A DNA stretch of 64,000 bases from Pseudofabraea citricarpa (taxonomy: Eukaryota > Ascomycota > Leotiomycetes > Helotiales > Dermateaceae): positions 682,001-746,000 of the forward strand of contig JAPWGK010000006.1 of the NCBI GenBank assembly GCA_029641185.1. The letters run 5' to 3'. Of the stretch, positions 1 through 11,075 are shown piece after piece. A model generated the notes under the pieces. It made no database searches. It worked only from the letters and a program-made list of their open reading frames with translations, and was not told where the DNA came from. A program made the translations under genes and the position numbers. Numbering within the stretch: position 1 is the first letter of the stretch; every line of letters begins with the position of its first letter.

Positions 1-878
1 TCGAGCTCCAATACCATGGTAAAGACCCATGAAGCGGTGTGAGAGGTTGGCATCACCCAATTGTGTGCCGATTAGTGATAATAAGGCATAGCTTCTAAGG
101 ATATTGAGGTCATCTCCACACTGAGCTAAATCCGTTGGAACTAGTTGAAGTGCTTCAGCGAGATACTCTTCGGCATAAAATGCGTCATGTAGTTGTGGAG
201 ACTCGTTATCAAATAGTGCTCCTTTTTTTGCATGCTGGGCACTCAAGGCACACATTGCTATGAGGCTGAGATATGACGACTCTGAATAAGGAAATGAGCC
301 TTCCCTCCAACCAATCCAGAGTTCCTTTTCACAGAACAAGGGAAATCTAAACCCTGTCAGTGTATGTAGTGAAATAAACCAAACTTCAATACCGACATAG
401 GATGGATAGAGTCTAAGTAGATGTCTATCAAAGATTTGATACTGTCTCGACTTTTGAACAGGCTTCCGTCGCCGTTGTTAAATCTGCTGGTGAGGATTGT
501 GGTATCGCCGAAATCGCCTGATCCAGAAAAGTTGCGAGCTGCCTGTGTTTTAGGAATAGGCATACAGTTGCACTCATTGCATCTCGTGGTGGTAACATTA
601 GGTAAGCATGGTTTGCTATCAGTTACTCCATTTCTGTTACTTGCTTGTGGTGGTGGAGTTCGCGACTGTCGGGAGACAATTGAGGCAGCGCCTCCACGAG
701 GTTTAGTACCTCGTTTTTGTGGCACTCGCAGGCGAGTACATTCTTGGCTATGTTCGATACATGTTAGGCAACTCGCCGTTGGTGGTGATGCAAAAGACTG
801 TGCCTTGCATTTGAGACCTCTGCGATGACAGAAGTCACATGCTCTGGTAATGCGTCGTTGCTTGCGAAGAGGCTCCAT
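1..878 (-). CDS. Zn(II)2Cys6 transcription factor, 5' part (runs off window)
   Basis: Fungal DNA-binding regulator, expected in the nucleus; target genes unknown. From the ATG at 878 the protein has a complete binuclear zinc cluster with cysteines at residues 14, 17, 24, 37, 40 and 47 (spacing C2C6C12C2C6C), preceded by a basic stretch (MEPLRKQRR). Exon 1 is 397-878 and exon 2 is 1-346, continuing past the left edge. I place a 50-nt intron at 347-396 because joining there restores the sequence IHPIFPLF, the usual opening of the fungal regulatory middle-homology domain. The donor is the weak GTCGGT, so the junction is likely rather than certain. An upstream in-frame TTG at 908 is not a likely start. 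The C-terminal half lies outside the window, so the regulator class cannot be refined. Confidence 0.82.
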
Positions 879-1371
879 GCAAGGGGTACGAGGAAATCTT
901 CCAACCAACTTCTACGAGAGTGCTTCTTTGATGGCCCGCGCCATGTAGGTGTGAGTTAGGTAAGTAATTGCCGTGTTAAGACTTCGATTGACGTTGAGTG
1001 GGATGTTGACCAAAACTCAATCGTCACGTGGATGTATGGGCTATTGTCGGCTCCTAATCTTCGTAGTTTTTAAGAGCTTCACTTTTAACCTCTTTCGGCA
1101 TCATGGTAGTTATATGTTCCTTCATTCCCTTGTTTATTGGGCCAGGGGAAATTGAATGGTTGATCCTCTATATCAGTTTTTTCTATGATATGGATGATTC
1201 TTCAATTTGCCTGTTTTTTTAAGATACCTAGGTACCTAGATACATATAAGCACTCAATTTAACTTCGGCTTACTTGGTAAATAATTTCCATTTGAAAATT
1301 GCTATGCAATTTTGGTCTGTAATTCTTTCTATAGACTTTACTAAGCTAAGACATCGAAGCTACAGAGAAAG
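879..1371. other. Intergenic region upstream of the Zn2Cys6 gene
   Basis: No credible gene. It holds the promoter of the zinc-cluster gene and the 3' flank of the sulfotransferase-like gene. A CACGTG palindrome lies at 1025-1030, about 150 bp before the regulator start. The part from 1200 to 1370 is AT-rich. Confidence 0.5.
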
Positions 1372-3227
1372 TCAACAATTTTCGTGGATCATCTTGTAGG
1401 AAGCACTTCTTTTAGGATACCACCTCCTCGCATATTTATAGCCGTACATCAACACCAAGAACGCTCCAATCAGTGCAACAAAATGCTCCATCCATCTCAG
1501 TGCCTTTACAGACTTGCTTATGTGAATTCCAGTGCTTGCTGCCTCAACTGCCATAACAGAAACCCAAGTATCAGTCAGTCCGTGTGCATTGTTTAGTGAC
1601 TGGTTTTGAAAACAGTGATAATCACTACACTCTGCCGCTACTTCCACATCTGGCACGTATGTTCTTACCCGAGAGGAATTTCCCAAACTTGTTCCAGTAG
1701 CACTGACTGCTTCGACAGATGTCCACAGCCAAAAGCCAGCCATAGTAAAGTTCGTTTCAAACCCGTCTTTCTCGGTCTCGCCAATTATTTCGTGCAATCC
1801 ATTCTTGTCCTCGGAATTTACTCCCCAGAAACGCCACCTCATTACTTCAGTTGCTCCGTTCCAGCTTGCATAGAAGACGGTCAGAGACTCGGGATCATCC
1901 GTTTTGGAGTATGTCCACAAAGCCGGTGGTTGGTGCGGCTTACCGACCCAGCTGTCTACCTTGTATGCACGATAATTGCCTGTATACATTGGAATCCTGG
2001 CCCCCCAAGTTGGATGGCCATCTTCAGTGTATTCTATCATGGTGCTATTCTCGGCAAAGTTTAGCAGAATATTACCAGAAGAGAGAAGCTGCATGTTTCC
2101 CATTGCTCGACTTTCGAAGTCTGGTGCGTGGCTCTTTAGCGCCTCGGAATTGGTTGGAGGGTGGAAAGAAGCTATATGTTTTGCTGTTTGTGTTGTGTGA
2201 TCCAGATTAATGATGATACCGGATGCCGGATTGGACCTCAATAAGAATCCATCATTATCATTGTTAAAAAGGGAGATTGCAGTCATATTTGGGCCGCTTA
2301 GACGCGAGATCATACGCACATCATGTTGTCTGCGGAAGGTAAAGCCTTGCATTGCAAAGTCTGAAAGATCCCCACCAAGCTGCCAAATAATAGAGCCATC
2401 GGTGCCAGAAATCAGCAGCACTGCATCGAGATGTCGCGCCGAAACCAGGTAATTACCGTCCGGCATTTTATCTACCGAGTTTAGGTGTACATAATCCCAA
2501 GCTTTCTCTTTTGTTTCTCCATTCCCTGCGAAATTACTAGATTTTGGAGTGTGACTTTGTGATAGATCGATTCGTTCAAGCGAGCACCAATTGAATAGTA
2601 AGTCCCCAGTTGCAATATCGACTTCTTGGAAGCAGGAGTCCATGATCCATAAAGCTTGATAGAAGCGAGGCTGGTAAACTGTAAAGATCGCTGTACTTTG
2701 TGTCGTAAGTTGGAACTCATGTAAATCTGCAGATGCACCAGCTGTTCCGGACTGAACCGTCTTCACAATCTGATAATTCTGGTTCATAATAATACTCAGT
2801 CCGCTTCCGTACATCTTCTGCTTCAAGCCTTTCCAAAAGCAGAGATGATAGCCATCTTGGTAATGACATAGAGATAATCCTTGGATGTCACTGCCACCTC
2901 CACCACCGACAGCGTCAATACCGCTCCATATTAGCTGCTGTTGTATCGTAAGCCTCTCTCTTTTAAATCGTGACTTTTAGTAATATACCCCATTGTTGTC
3001 GAATATGTATGGTCCACTGTCCGCCAAGGAACCCGAAATAAAGTATGGGGAAACAAATAGGTAACCAGGATTAGTACTTTTAAGGTCTCTCAAGAACACT
3101 TCTAGTTCTGGTGGTCTAAGGTCTGGTCGCTAAATGATGCGAGTAAGCAGTAGTTAGCACAATCCATGAAGTCCACAAGATTAGGATATAGTTTTCGTCT
3201 ACGTACAGAAAAGAAGCTGGGTGTCAT
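1372..3227 (-). CDS. Arylsulfotransferase (ASST)-family membrane protein
   Basis: Member of the fungal arylsulfotransferase-like beta-propeller family; the substrate is unknown and no sulfotransferase activity has been shown for most fungal members. I read exons 3207-3227, 2989-3129 and 1372-2937, giving about 575 residues. Intron 3130-3206 has a strong GTACGT donor and TGCTAAC branch; intron 2938-2988 joins DNNG to QLIWSG, as expected for the family. The large exon carries the propeller core (for example HLNSVDKMPDGNYLVSARH, a family hallmark). Near the C-terminus is one hydrophobic segment (FVALIGAFLVLMYGY), followed by a basic tail, which suggests a type I membrane or secretory-pathway protein. 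The start is the weak point: the 7-residue first exon has no signal peptide, so a further 5' exon may have been missed. Confidence 0.72.
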
Positions 3228-3981
3228 CTTGAGAAGTAAACAGACATATCTTTAGGACTTGCAGATTGAAAGGTAGCGTGTCTACAACGTATTCTAGCTC
3301 GGTAGATTATGCCCTGCCCCTGAAGCGAAATCCGACAATCAAATCCTACTGTCGATCTTCCATCACAGGCCTTCCTTCCTTCGAAGCCGCTCGGGACTCT
3401 CGGCATTAGGGAAACCTAAAAGTGACTAGGTTTAAGAACCAATCCCCTGGGACCAGGACATATGATTCATCGGTCTGAGCGAACCCAAAAAGCCATTGTA
3501 CTGTATAAGCATTTAGACACAGTAGCTCTCACAATATTTGGCTTTATATTCCGGAGGATAATGGTGGATGATCTTAGCTAGGTATGTATAATTGGGAAAA
3601 TAAGTTATGCATCTGCTGGTTTGTGCTTCTAGAACAACTGCTGTATTGAGGTCTTATGATGTTTTACCACGAGTCATTCGAAAACCTTGATGATTTAGGT
3701 TTTAACAGACTCCTACTTAGAACAGTTCATATTTTAAGTTACTTTACTTGGCATATTTAACCTCAAACAATAGTCAGATATTCCCAGTCAAGTATCAGTA
3801 GGATCAGCGGGGAGGAGATACGAGATTCTCTGCAGAACTATCAAGAATAACTATAAAGGGTGAACATCACCTGCGGGAAGTATAACATTAGACATTCTAT
3901 CAAACTTTTTATTCTGATCCCAACGAACTCAAACCTATTACCTCTATACCTACCTTAAAAGCTCATCATCCATACGTTATA
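3228..3981. promoter_or_regulatory. Divergent promoter region with TATA-like box
   Basis: Region between the sulfotransferase-like gene and the small secreted protein gene, which point away from each other. A CTATAAAG box lies near 3852, about 130 bp before the ATG at 3982, followed by a pyrimidine- and CA-rich leader typical of highly expressed fungal genes. No reading frame here looks coding, although a missed first exon of the sulfotransferase-like gene could lie in it. Confidence 0.4.
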
Positions 3982-4134
3982 ATGCAACTCTTCAAGCTTG
4001 CTGTTGTCCTTGCCATGTCGGCTTTCGCTGCGGCTGCTCCTGCTCCTGAGCCTGTCCCCCAGCAGTGTGGTGGTTGTGTCAACGGACGCCAGACCTGCAC
4101 TGCCTACTTCGGCGATTTCACTCAGCCTTGTTAG
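3982..4134 (+). CDS. Small secreted cysteine-rich protein (50 aa)
   Basis: Single-exon frame of 50 codons with TAG at 4132-4134. Residues 1 to about 20 form a signal peptide (MQLFKLAVVLAMSAFAAAA), followed by a short Pro/Ala segment with alternating APAPEP that may be a Kex2-independent pro-piece. The mature part has four cysteines at residues 29, 32, 39 and 50 (spacing C2C6C10C), with the last cysteine as the final residue. I do not recognise the family. Features in favour of a real gene are the strong signal peptide, the C/G-rich codon third positions unlike the AT-rich flanks, and the upstream TATA-like box. A GTAAGT sequence downstream at 4173 suggests an intron in the 3' untranslated region. 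It could be an effector-type or antimicrobial peptide, but nothing in the sequence proves either. Confidence 0.7.
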   Translation: MQLFKLAVVLAMSAFAAAAPAPEPVPQQCGGCVNGRQTCTAYFGDFTQPC

Positions 4135-5714
4135 TTGTAACAAAATACACCAGACTGTGCTTAGTCTCTGAGGTAAGTCTCTTTTTTATCTCACTGGTTT
4201 GGATTGAAACTAAAGAGGGCTAGGGAACTGAAATGATTCTAACAATTCAAGGCCTTGACTCGGGATACACATGCAATGAGGGGTTCGCATGGACGCACGA
4301 AAATCAACTTTTTACTAAGCCATATCTAATTTAAGATGAACATGGCAATTTCCAATTGAGTCTGATTGAATATAATTTGTATAAGCTGAACTGTGTTTAA
4401 ATGTTAATTCGTGAAAGATAATTGTCGCCCAGTTCGACGTCATCTGGCAGGTATGGATGGTCATATTTGCTAAGACTTAGAAATATCAGTTTAGAAGTTT
4501 ACCTAATTTGGATATTATGCAAAGAAATCATTCGATACCTGAAGTAGGGTTCAAAGTCCAATACAATCACCATCTACTTCGTTGCTCGCTTAACTTTTAT
4601 CACGTACTCATAACCCAATAAATTTTGCTTATTATACTATTGCAGATGATTTTAAGATACGTGAATCGAATTGTAGGCTATATGACTATTAAAGATAAGG
4701 TGAAAAGCTGCATCCTATTCACGACACCAGAGTTCCTTTGATATATTCGTCATAGCAAAGATGTTAAAGTCCACATACTCCAACCAGCTCGAATGCAAAT
4801 ATCGAACATTTGTTGTCAATGGCTTAAAGATAAATTCCATATTACCCAAACATCGAATGACCTAGTGTTAGGAGAAGAGAAGACAGAGGCTTTTTCGCTC
4901 TTGGCCAATTCTCCCTGTACTACACTCCATAACATCGAGTAGTGCTGCAAGACCCCTTGAAATCTAAATACAGCTGTCGCAGACTTAACCACATATTTTA
5001 TAAGTGATCTGAAGAACTTCTCTACTGTATGTATAACTCGTAATTTAATAATATCAGTCTAAAATCCACATCATACTGAAGCCCGTGATAGCACAAATTA
5101 TATACTCAGAATCCCCATCCATAATCTCTGCGCATAATTTGAAACGATAAATATGAGTGGTTATTTGTGGTCGGAGAATTCTTGCTCCTTGACCGTACCT
5201 TCGCGATGATGGGATTTGCGATCGATATTGCAATGCCCATTCTCCTGAACATGGGCGTGAACGTACGATGTTGATCTTTTACCAAATTGAGATTGTAATC
5301 ACATTGGTCGGATATGCTGCTTATCCTGCAGTCTCAAGGTTCTATCTGCATGAGTTCCCAAAAGAGAAGGTGTCATACTTGCAAGGGCCAAAGCCTGCAT
5401 GATTCCAACACCTTGGGTAAATGGCCACCAAGGCTCAGATCCTCAAGCTGTCGATCAAGCCTGCATCTGTGGAGTACGCGCACTGTTTGAAATCTTTGAG
5501 TGATATTGGATCCAATGACTTGAATGATATCCAACGGATGTATGACGTTGCCCCTTGTAAAATAAGCACGCATTTGCTCGCCAAATCTGTGTCACCTACT
5601 CCTGACGAATACGTTTATCCTATTTTATCATTGCTTATCTGGGTTTGCGGCCTTAAGACGACATGTACATATATAGCTGTGTTCCTGTGCTTGATTTCAT
5701 TAAGCTCGTCAGAA
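4135..5714. other. AT-rich gene-poor stretch with possible decayed coding sequence
   Basis: From 4135 to about 5150 the DNA is AT-rich and I see no gene. From about 5160 to 5640 composition becomes gene-like, and several frames read as broken protein: 5196-5276 in one frame, 5287-5400 in another (containing LVGYAAYPAVSRFYLHEF, then LQGPKPA) and 5421-5714 in a third. Stops and frame changes separate the pieces. The membrane-anchor-like segment followed by a Gly-Pro-Lys-Pro motif recalls the N-terminus of a cytochrome P450, but that is only a guess. The last piece is fused in frame to the transporter ORF that follows, but I do not count it as part of that gene. Confidence 0.3.
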
Positions 5715-7574
5715 ATGATTCCCTCGGGCCAACAAGAGCTTACCGGCAATATTGTTGAACGACCAGGCTCACCACACGATACGGAATCTACATCGCTACT
5801 GAGTCAGAGTACAAATCAGCATCAGAGTGAGAGACGATGGGAAAGTTTGCGACAGTGGTTTTCGCGACATATAAGACAGTGGAAAGTAGTTTACCTGATC
5901 GCCATCTTCTTCTTCGTCATTGAATTTGGCGAGAATCTGCGGGTGGTGCCTGAATTACGTCTCTTGGAACTGGCGCTATGCAGGAGATATTATTCACGAC
6001 ATGATAGCAGTCTGATAGACGAGCATGGAAATGTCAATGAAGCATATTGCAAGCTGGATGTGCTTCAAGGCGAACTAGCCATGTTGAGAGGTTGGATGTC
6101 ACTCCTGAAAGGCCTTATTCAACTACTGCTTGTACTTCCGTATGGAGTAGTCGCCGATTCGAAAGGACGGAAGATCGTGATTATTCTGAGTGAAATCGGT
6201 CTTATAATTTCATACATATGGGTATTTGTTGTTTGTGAGTTTAATATCCTCCGACTTCTTTCAAAATGATAACCGCTATTTAAAAGGCATTTTCTACCAA
6301 ATATTTCCAGTTGAAGCTATTTGGGCATCGGCTTTGTTTCTGGTTATTGGGGGTGGTTCACCCGTCTTAAACGCAGTTGCATTTGCGGTGTTGGCGGATT
6401 CTGTTGAACCTGAGAAAAGGCAAGATTTATTGGCTCATTATCCCTTTTTCTTTTATTTTTATTTTTCCAAAAAGGATATATCCAGTCACAGCTGACCAAC
6501 TGAAGAACAAGCGCATTTTTCTACGCCAGCACGGCGAACCTCGCCGTAGAGTTATTAGCACCACCCTTGGGTGCTCGTCTAATGACGGTGACCACCCTCT
6601 ATAAAGCTTTGATTGTGGGGTTTATTATCGAAATTTCCGGCCTCTTCGTTTTGATACTCTTGCCAGAAACTCTTCGCGTTAAGCCTTCTCCCGAAGGCTT
6701 GGTAGCCATTAATGAACCGGACCCTCTACTTTCGCAGACAAGAGAATCCGAAGTTCCTGAAGCAAGAAAAGGGTCTATAGAGAAATTGTTTTATACAATA
6801 CAAGATATATCCAAACCTTTACGGAACATGATAAAACTCATCATTACGGACCGGAACGTTTTATTAGCGTTCCCAGCCTTCCTGGTTAATCATTTATCAC
6901 GTCAGGTCACGGCAGTATTGTTACAATACTTGTCTAAACGTCTTGGATGGAATCTAGCTTCGGTACGTACATACAGTAGAGTTACCACAGTTTTGGTTTA
7001 AGCATATCATGCTGACATTCTTGAAGACCAGTTACCTGATGTCGATTCGACCGGCGGTTAATATGGTTTTGTTTCCCTTCGTAATACCAGCAATAAATCA
7101 TCTTCTCATCCATAGTTTAAATTATACAAGTCCGAAAGCAGACTTGACAGTTGCAAAATTTAGTTCAGTTACACTTGTGGCTGGTTGCTTAATACTTGGG
7201 GTCGCTGAGAGCCTCTTGATGATTACTCTTGGTCAGTACCTCTCGATAATTCTTCACTATCAAGCAGTATTCTCACTCAGTGATTGAATTTCTAACCTAT
7301 AATTATAGGCCTACTTGTGTTCTCACTGGGATGGGGATTCAACAATAGCGTCCAACTTTTTGTCACTTCTCGTGTTGAGAAAAATCAAGTTGCGGTTCTC
7401 TATACGGCACTTTTTTTTATGGATGCTATTGGAGGATTAGTAGGTCCACCACTCCTGGCAGCATCATTTTCGGCTGGTTTAAAATTTCAAGGCGCTCTTT
7501 TTGGGCTACCTCTTTTGGTTGCTGCCGCTATATTTACTTTTGCTTCAAGCGGAATCTGGTTTTTGAGCGCTTAA
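5715..7574 (+). CDS. MFS transporter
   Basis: Multi-pass plasma- or vacuolar-membrane permease of the major facilitator superfamily; substrate unknown. Exons 5715-6234, 6287-6419, 6506-6962, 7027-7231 and 7309-7574 give 526 residues. The N-terminus is a soluble tail (residues 1-60), then TM1 (WKVVYLIAIFFFVIEF). The loop 2-3 motif appears as GVVADSKGRK, typical of drug:H+ antiporter-like MFS, and PETLR follows TM6. The central cytoplasmic loop is charged, and the second half has a further six hydrophobic segments ending at FLSA. Intron 2 (6420-6505) is of the GC-AG type: only this junction restores PEKRTSAFFY, matching the family. I chose the ATG at 5715 because the upstream part of the frame lacks family similarity. 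Intron sizes are 52, 86, 64 and 77 nt. Confidence 0.83.
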
Positions 7575-8822
7575 GGTGCAGTTTACGAGTTGGAAACAGG
7601 ACAAGGCTTTTGATACAAATTAATCACAACTTTTCGTAAATACTTTTCTATACTCTCTAAGTTTGCTGCAGTGGTAACGTTGTAACTTCCTATATCACCG
7701 TGTAATTAGGCCCTTGCCAGGCTTTTTATCTCTTTTTAGAACGTCTTCTTGTCCTGTGCAAGATCCATCAATTGATTGCCTTTACTTGTCATCTATTTTA
7801 GCGCAGTCTTGATTGGTATAGTATTTATAGCAAAGTTTGCAATCTTGGCAGTGATAATCGATTCTTTTCGGGATAATGAAATCTAGTGTCCTACAATGTG
7901 AATTTTGTAGTATTTAGAAATAGAGCTCATTCTCATGATGCGGAGAGAGGTGCACATCCCTCATTCCCTGCTGGTGTAAGTAATACAAGGTTGACGAGGT
8001 ATAACAATAGCGGCTAGAAGGAGAAGAAGCGCCAGTTAGCTTACTCCTCGAAGCTTGCTTCGGCAGCTAATTAAGAATACCGTGGATGAAATTAATATAT
8101 TATCAATTGGTTGTACTATTAGTTAGTCAAGAGGTTTTGTAATTCAATCAAGATCCGAATCTCTTGACGGCGTTGTCGGCAAAAAATACCTATAATAAGC
8201 GATGACGGCTACGGCATATGAAGTGTTTCCACAGCAGGTGATCGGCATTTATGTCACAGAATAGCTGGGATTTAAGTCTCTGTATTCATTTTTAGTCGAG
8301 TATCAACTTCAAGAACCCATTAGAGTTTTGTTCTTGCTCTTTCAAGAAGCCAAGCCCTCGTTGTCCCATTGAAGGCAAGTTTTGTTTTTATAGAAAAACC
8401 CGAGGTACTTTGTATCGATATTCTACACTTATCAAAAAAAAAAAAAACGTATCTATCCTCAGTTGTGATGCGATTGAGGTTGAGGTTGAGGATATACTAT
8501 TCTGGATTAATGTTCGCCCGTGCCATTCGCGAGCATCAACCACGTGATCTGACATATCTATGACCCACTTTTCTGCCCCGCGATCAAAAAAGTTGTCTGG
8601 AAGACTCGAGAACAGACTGGAACAACTTCGTCATAAGTCGTCTTTTTAACCACAAATTATCTTCACAACATATCCCAACTTCAAATCCCGCACCTAACAG
8701 CACTTACACAAAGTCTAAATAAACAATCTTCACACACATCAAACAACATCTGCAGCAGAAGTAAATCAACCAGGCGCAAAGCTACCCCTCCATACCAAAG
8801 ATCCTCAACCATAAACAACATC
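7575..8822. other. Intergenic region upstream of FES1
   Basis: No gene recognised. It holds the 3' flank of the MFS gene and the FES1 promoter. A run of 14 A lies near 8433-8446. CACGTGAT occurs at 8541-8548, 282 bp before the FES1 start. The leader just before 8823 is rich in CA and AC, with few G, as in many fungal 5' untranslated regions. Confidence 0.5.
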
Positions 8823-9449
8823 ATGGATCCAAATCTCAGCACCCTCCTCAAATGGAGTGTCGAGAACTCTTCGGCCACCGCACAAGATCCTGATGCGGCG
8901 CCACCTACTACCTCACTCGACCCGGCTCTTCTGAGCCAGCTTTTCGGCGGACCCAGCGATGCAGACCTAATGAAAGCATCTATGGAAGCGATCCTGTCCT
9001 CGGACCCTGAGATCAGTGTCGAGGACAAGCTGGTCGCATTCGACAACTTCGAGCAGTTGATTGAGAATCTTGACAACGCAAATAACTTGGAGCCTTTAGC
9101 GCTCTGGACGCCATTGCTGCAGTGTCTAAGTGACAAGGAAGGCGAGATCAGGAAGATGGCTGCGTGGTGTGTGGGTACAGCAGTGCAGAATAACGAGAAG
9201 AGCCAGGAGAGATTGCTGGCTATGGGTGGAATTCCAGATCTTGTTACACTACTGAGGAAAGATGGTGAGAGTGTGCCTTCTAAGAGGAAGGCTTGCTATG
9301 CTTTGAGTAGTGCGGTGAGGAATTATCAGCCAGGCATGGATGAGTTGCTCAGAGTTCTGAAGAAGGATAATAAAGTTGATGCTGCGGATATGGAGGCTGT
9401 CGATGAGATAATTGGAGCCTTGAGAGAGGAAGCCTCTAAGGAGGTCTGA
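8823..9449 (+). CDS. FES1: Hsp70 nucleotide exchange factor FES1
   Basis: Cytosolic armadillo-repeat protein that releases ADP from Hsp70 (Ssa class) and so helps clear misfolded proteins. Intronless, 208 residues, the usual size for fungal Fes1. Visible hallmarks: the N-terminal segment LLKWSVENS (Fes1 N-terminal domain, residues 6-14), the linker SLDPALLSQLFGGPSDADLM, then armadillo helices from residue 58 onward with VEDKLVAFDNFEQLIENLDNANNL and IRKMAAWCVGTAVQNNEKSQ. No targeting signal is present, which agrees with the cytosol. It converges on the bZIP gene, with 288 bp between their stops. Identification is confident. Confidence 0.95.
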   Translation: MDPNLSTLLKWSVENSSATAQDPDAAPPTTSLDPALLSQLFGGPSDADLMKASMEAILSSDPEISVEDKLVAFDNFEQLIENLDNANNLEPLALWTPLLQCLSDKEGEIRKMAAWCVGTAVQNNEKSQERLLAMGGIPDLVTLLRKDGESVPSKRKACYALSSAVRNYQPGMDELLRVLKKDNKVDAADMEAVDEIIGALREEASKEV

Positions 9450-9737
9450 GAGGTAACTTGAAGGAAAAAAGTAAGCATTTGCATCGGAGTTTTAAGGCGT
9501 TTAAATGGATTGGAAGGGAAATTGGGAAAGACTTGGCTGGATAAAGGAAACATCCAAAACGTTTAGATATGAAGCCCATACCAAATCTACTGAGATATCC
9601 GGATGGCTTTGCTATAAGAAATACATGTTTTGATCTCGAACTAATTTATTCAACGTTTTAACTATCATCAGCACATACAGTACATGTACATTCGAATTTT
9701 CCAAGAACCCCACAACGTTTGAAAGCCTAGAATATCC

Positions 9738-11075
9738 CTAATTTTCACCCAAAATACTTTTGACAACCTCCCAAAATAATGCCTCATTTAGAACCGCCCC
9801 AAAATCCCAACACTTAACTAGTTCGTTTAAACTACTCTTCAACTTCTCTACCTTTTCGAGAACAATCCCAAACTCATACTCGCCAACAATCAGAAACCAA
9901 GCCTGCACAGGAGTGATCTCGAAGTCTCCTTTGGGCAAGGACAGACTCATGGCATAGAGTGTTGAAAGCTCCAGAGATGGAGCATTCCAAGAAGTTGTTA
10001 CCTTGGATGTATCTGAAGTTTTCCCGAAAGTGCTCGATGGTGCAGACGAGAAGAGTAGGGTCGAAGCCATGAGTTCGTGACCCGTTGCAGGAGCATCTGA
10101 ATCGTGTGCTGTGCTTAATGGTGGCACAAAATGGAAGTGAGATCGACATGGATGTTCCAAGCTGAGAAGAGGGGTTAGTTTCTTCTACATAGCATGACTC
10201 TAAATTGGACTTACGCGAGGATGAAATTTATTGCTATATCTGATTGATCCGGCGTTACTTTGAGAAACTTTGGTACTGAACCTGTCTGATTCGCTGATAT
10301 GTGTGTGCTTAGATCATCCGTCTCTGGCAGATTCGTGTTCATAGCTATTTGTGGATGTGTTGGAGACCTGTATGCAGTTTGTACCTGAAGGCAATCCGCT
10401 TGAACCAGATGATCGAATTCTATATTGACGTTCGTGCTCGGTGGCCATTCATGAGAATTATCCATTGCCCAATCATTGGTGGGAGGGTTGATATATGCGT
10501 GCTCTATATTTGACTTGGCAAGCGTTTTCCTGATAGAAGTATTCTCCTGTCGAAGAACAAGCGTTTCTGATTCGGTGGACGATATCATTTCCCGAAGGCG
10601 AGTTACAGTCTGTTCCAATTCTTTGGTGTAGTCTTTCTTGCGTTTCCTATGCTCACTGTCATAGATTGATCAGTATGTTTGTCTTATGTCCAATCTTCGT
10701 CTGGAGAATCATACATCTGAGCTTTCCGGACCTGAGCCCGTCTGTGTTGTTTTTGCGTTTGGGCCGTAGTTGTATCCTTATCTTCGTCCTTTCCTAGTCC
10801 AATATTAGTTATTACATTGAGCGAATAGCAATGATTAAACAGGAATCATTATTGGAAGTATAGATGATAACGATCTAGCGGTCTACTTATACAATCCTTT
10901 CCCTTGAAAATTGACACTTCGAAAAAAGTAAAATTATTTATAGATGGATTAGCTTACCTTGGCTGGAATCTTGTTGCTTGAATTGAAAGTTCTTTCCAGA
11001 GACCATCTCTTTTGACCGGCTCCAGAAGTTCTTGAAAGGAGATATCCCTTCAGAGGGAGTATTGTTTTCGCTCAT
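9738..11075 (-). CDS. bZIP transcription factor
   Basis: Nuclear regulator; targets unknown. Exons 10958-11075, 10715-10793, 10215-10655 and 9738-10161 give 353 residues. The basic region spans residues about 56-77 (RRAQVRKAQIEHRKRKKDY), interrupted by intron 2 between Gln65 and Glu67, and is followed by a leucine zipper with TKELEQTVTRLREMI. The C-terminal domain has INFILALEHPCRSHFHF, a conserved element of a fungal bZIP subfamily with a DUF3425-like C-terminus. Introns are 164, 59 and 53 nt; the first is long for this window. The ATG at 11075 is the only in-frame ATG before the domain. No AP-1-type C-terminal cysteine domain is seen, so it is not a YAP1 orthologue. Confidence 0.85.

Noticed and set aside
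8369..8563. Open frame upstream of FES1
   Set aside because: Contains a 14-A run, no protein features, and lies in the FES1 promoter; treated as noncoding.
8681..9136. Antisense frame of 151 codons opposite FES1
   Set aside because: Shadow of the real FES1 reading frame on the other strand; no features of its own.
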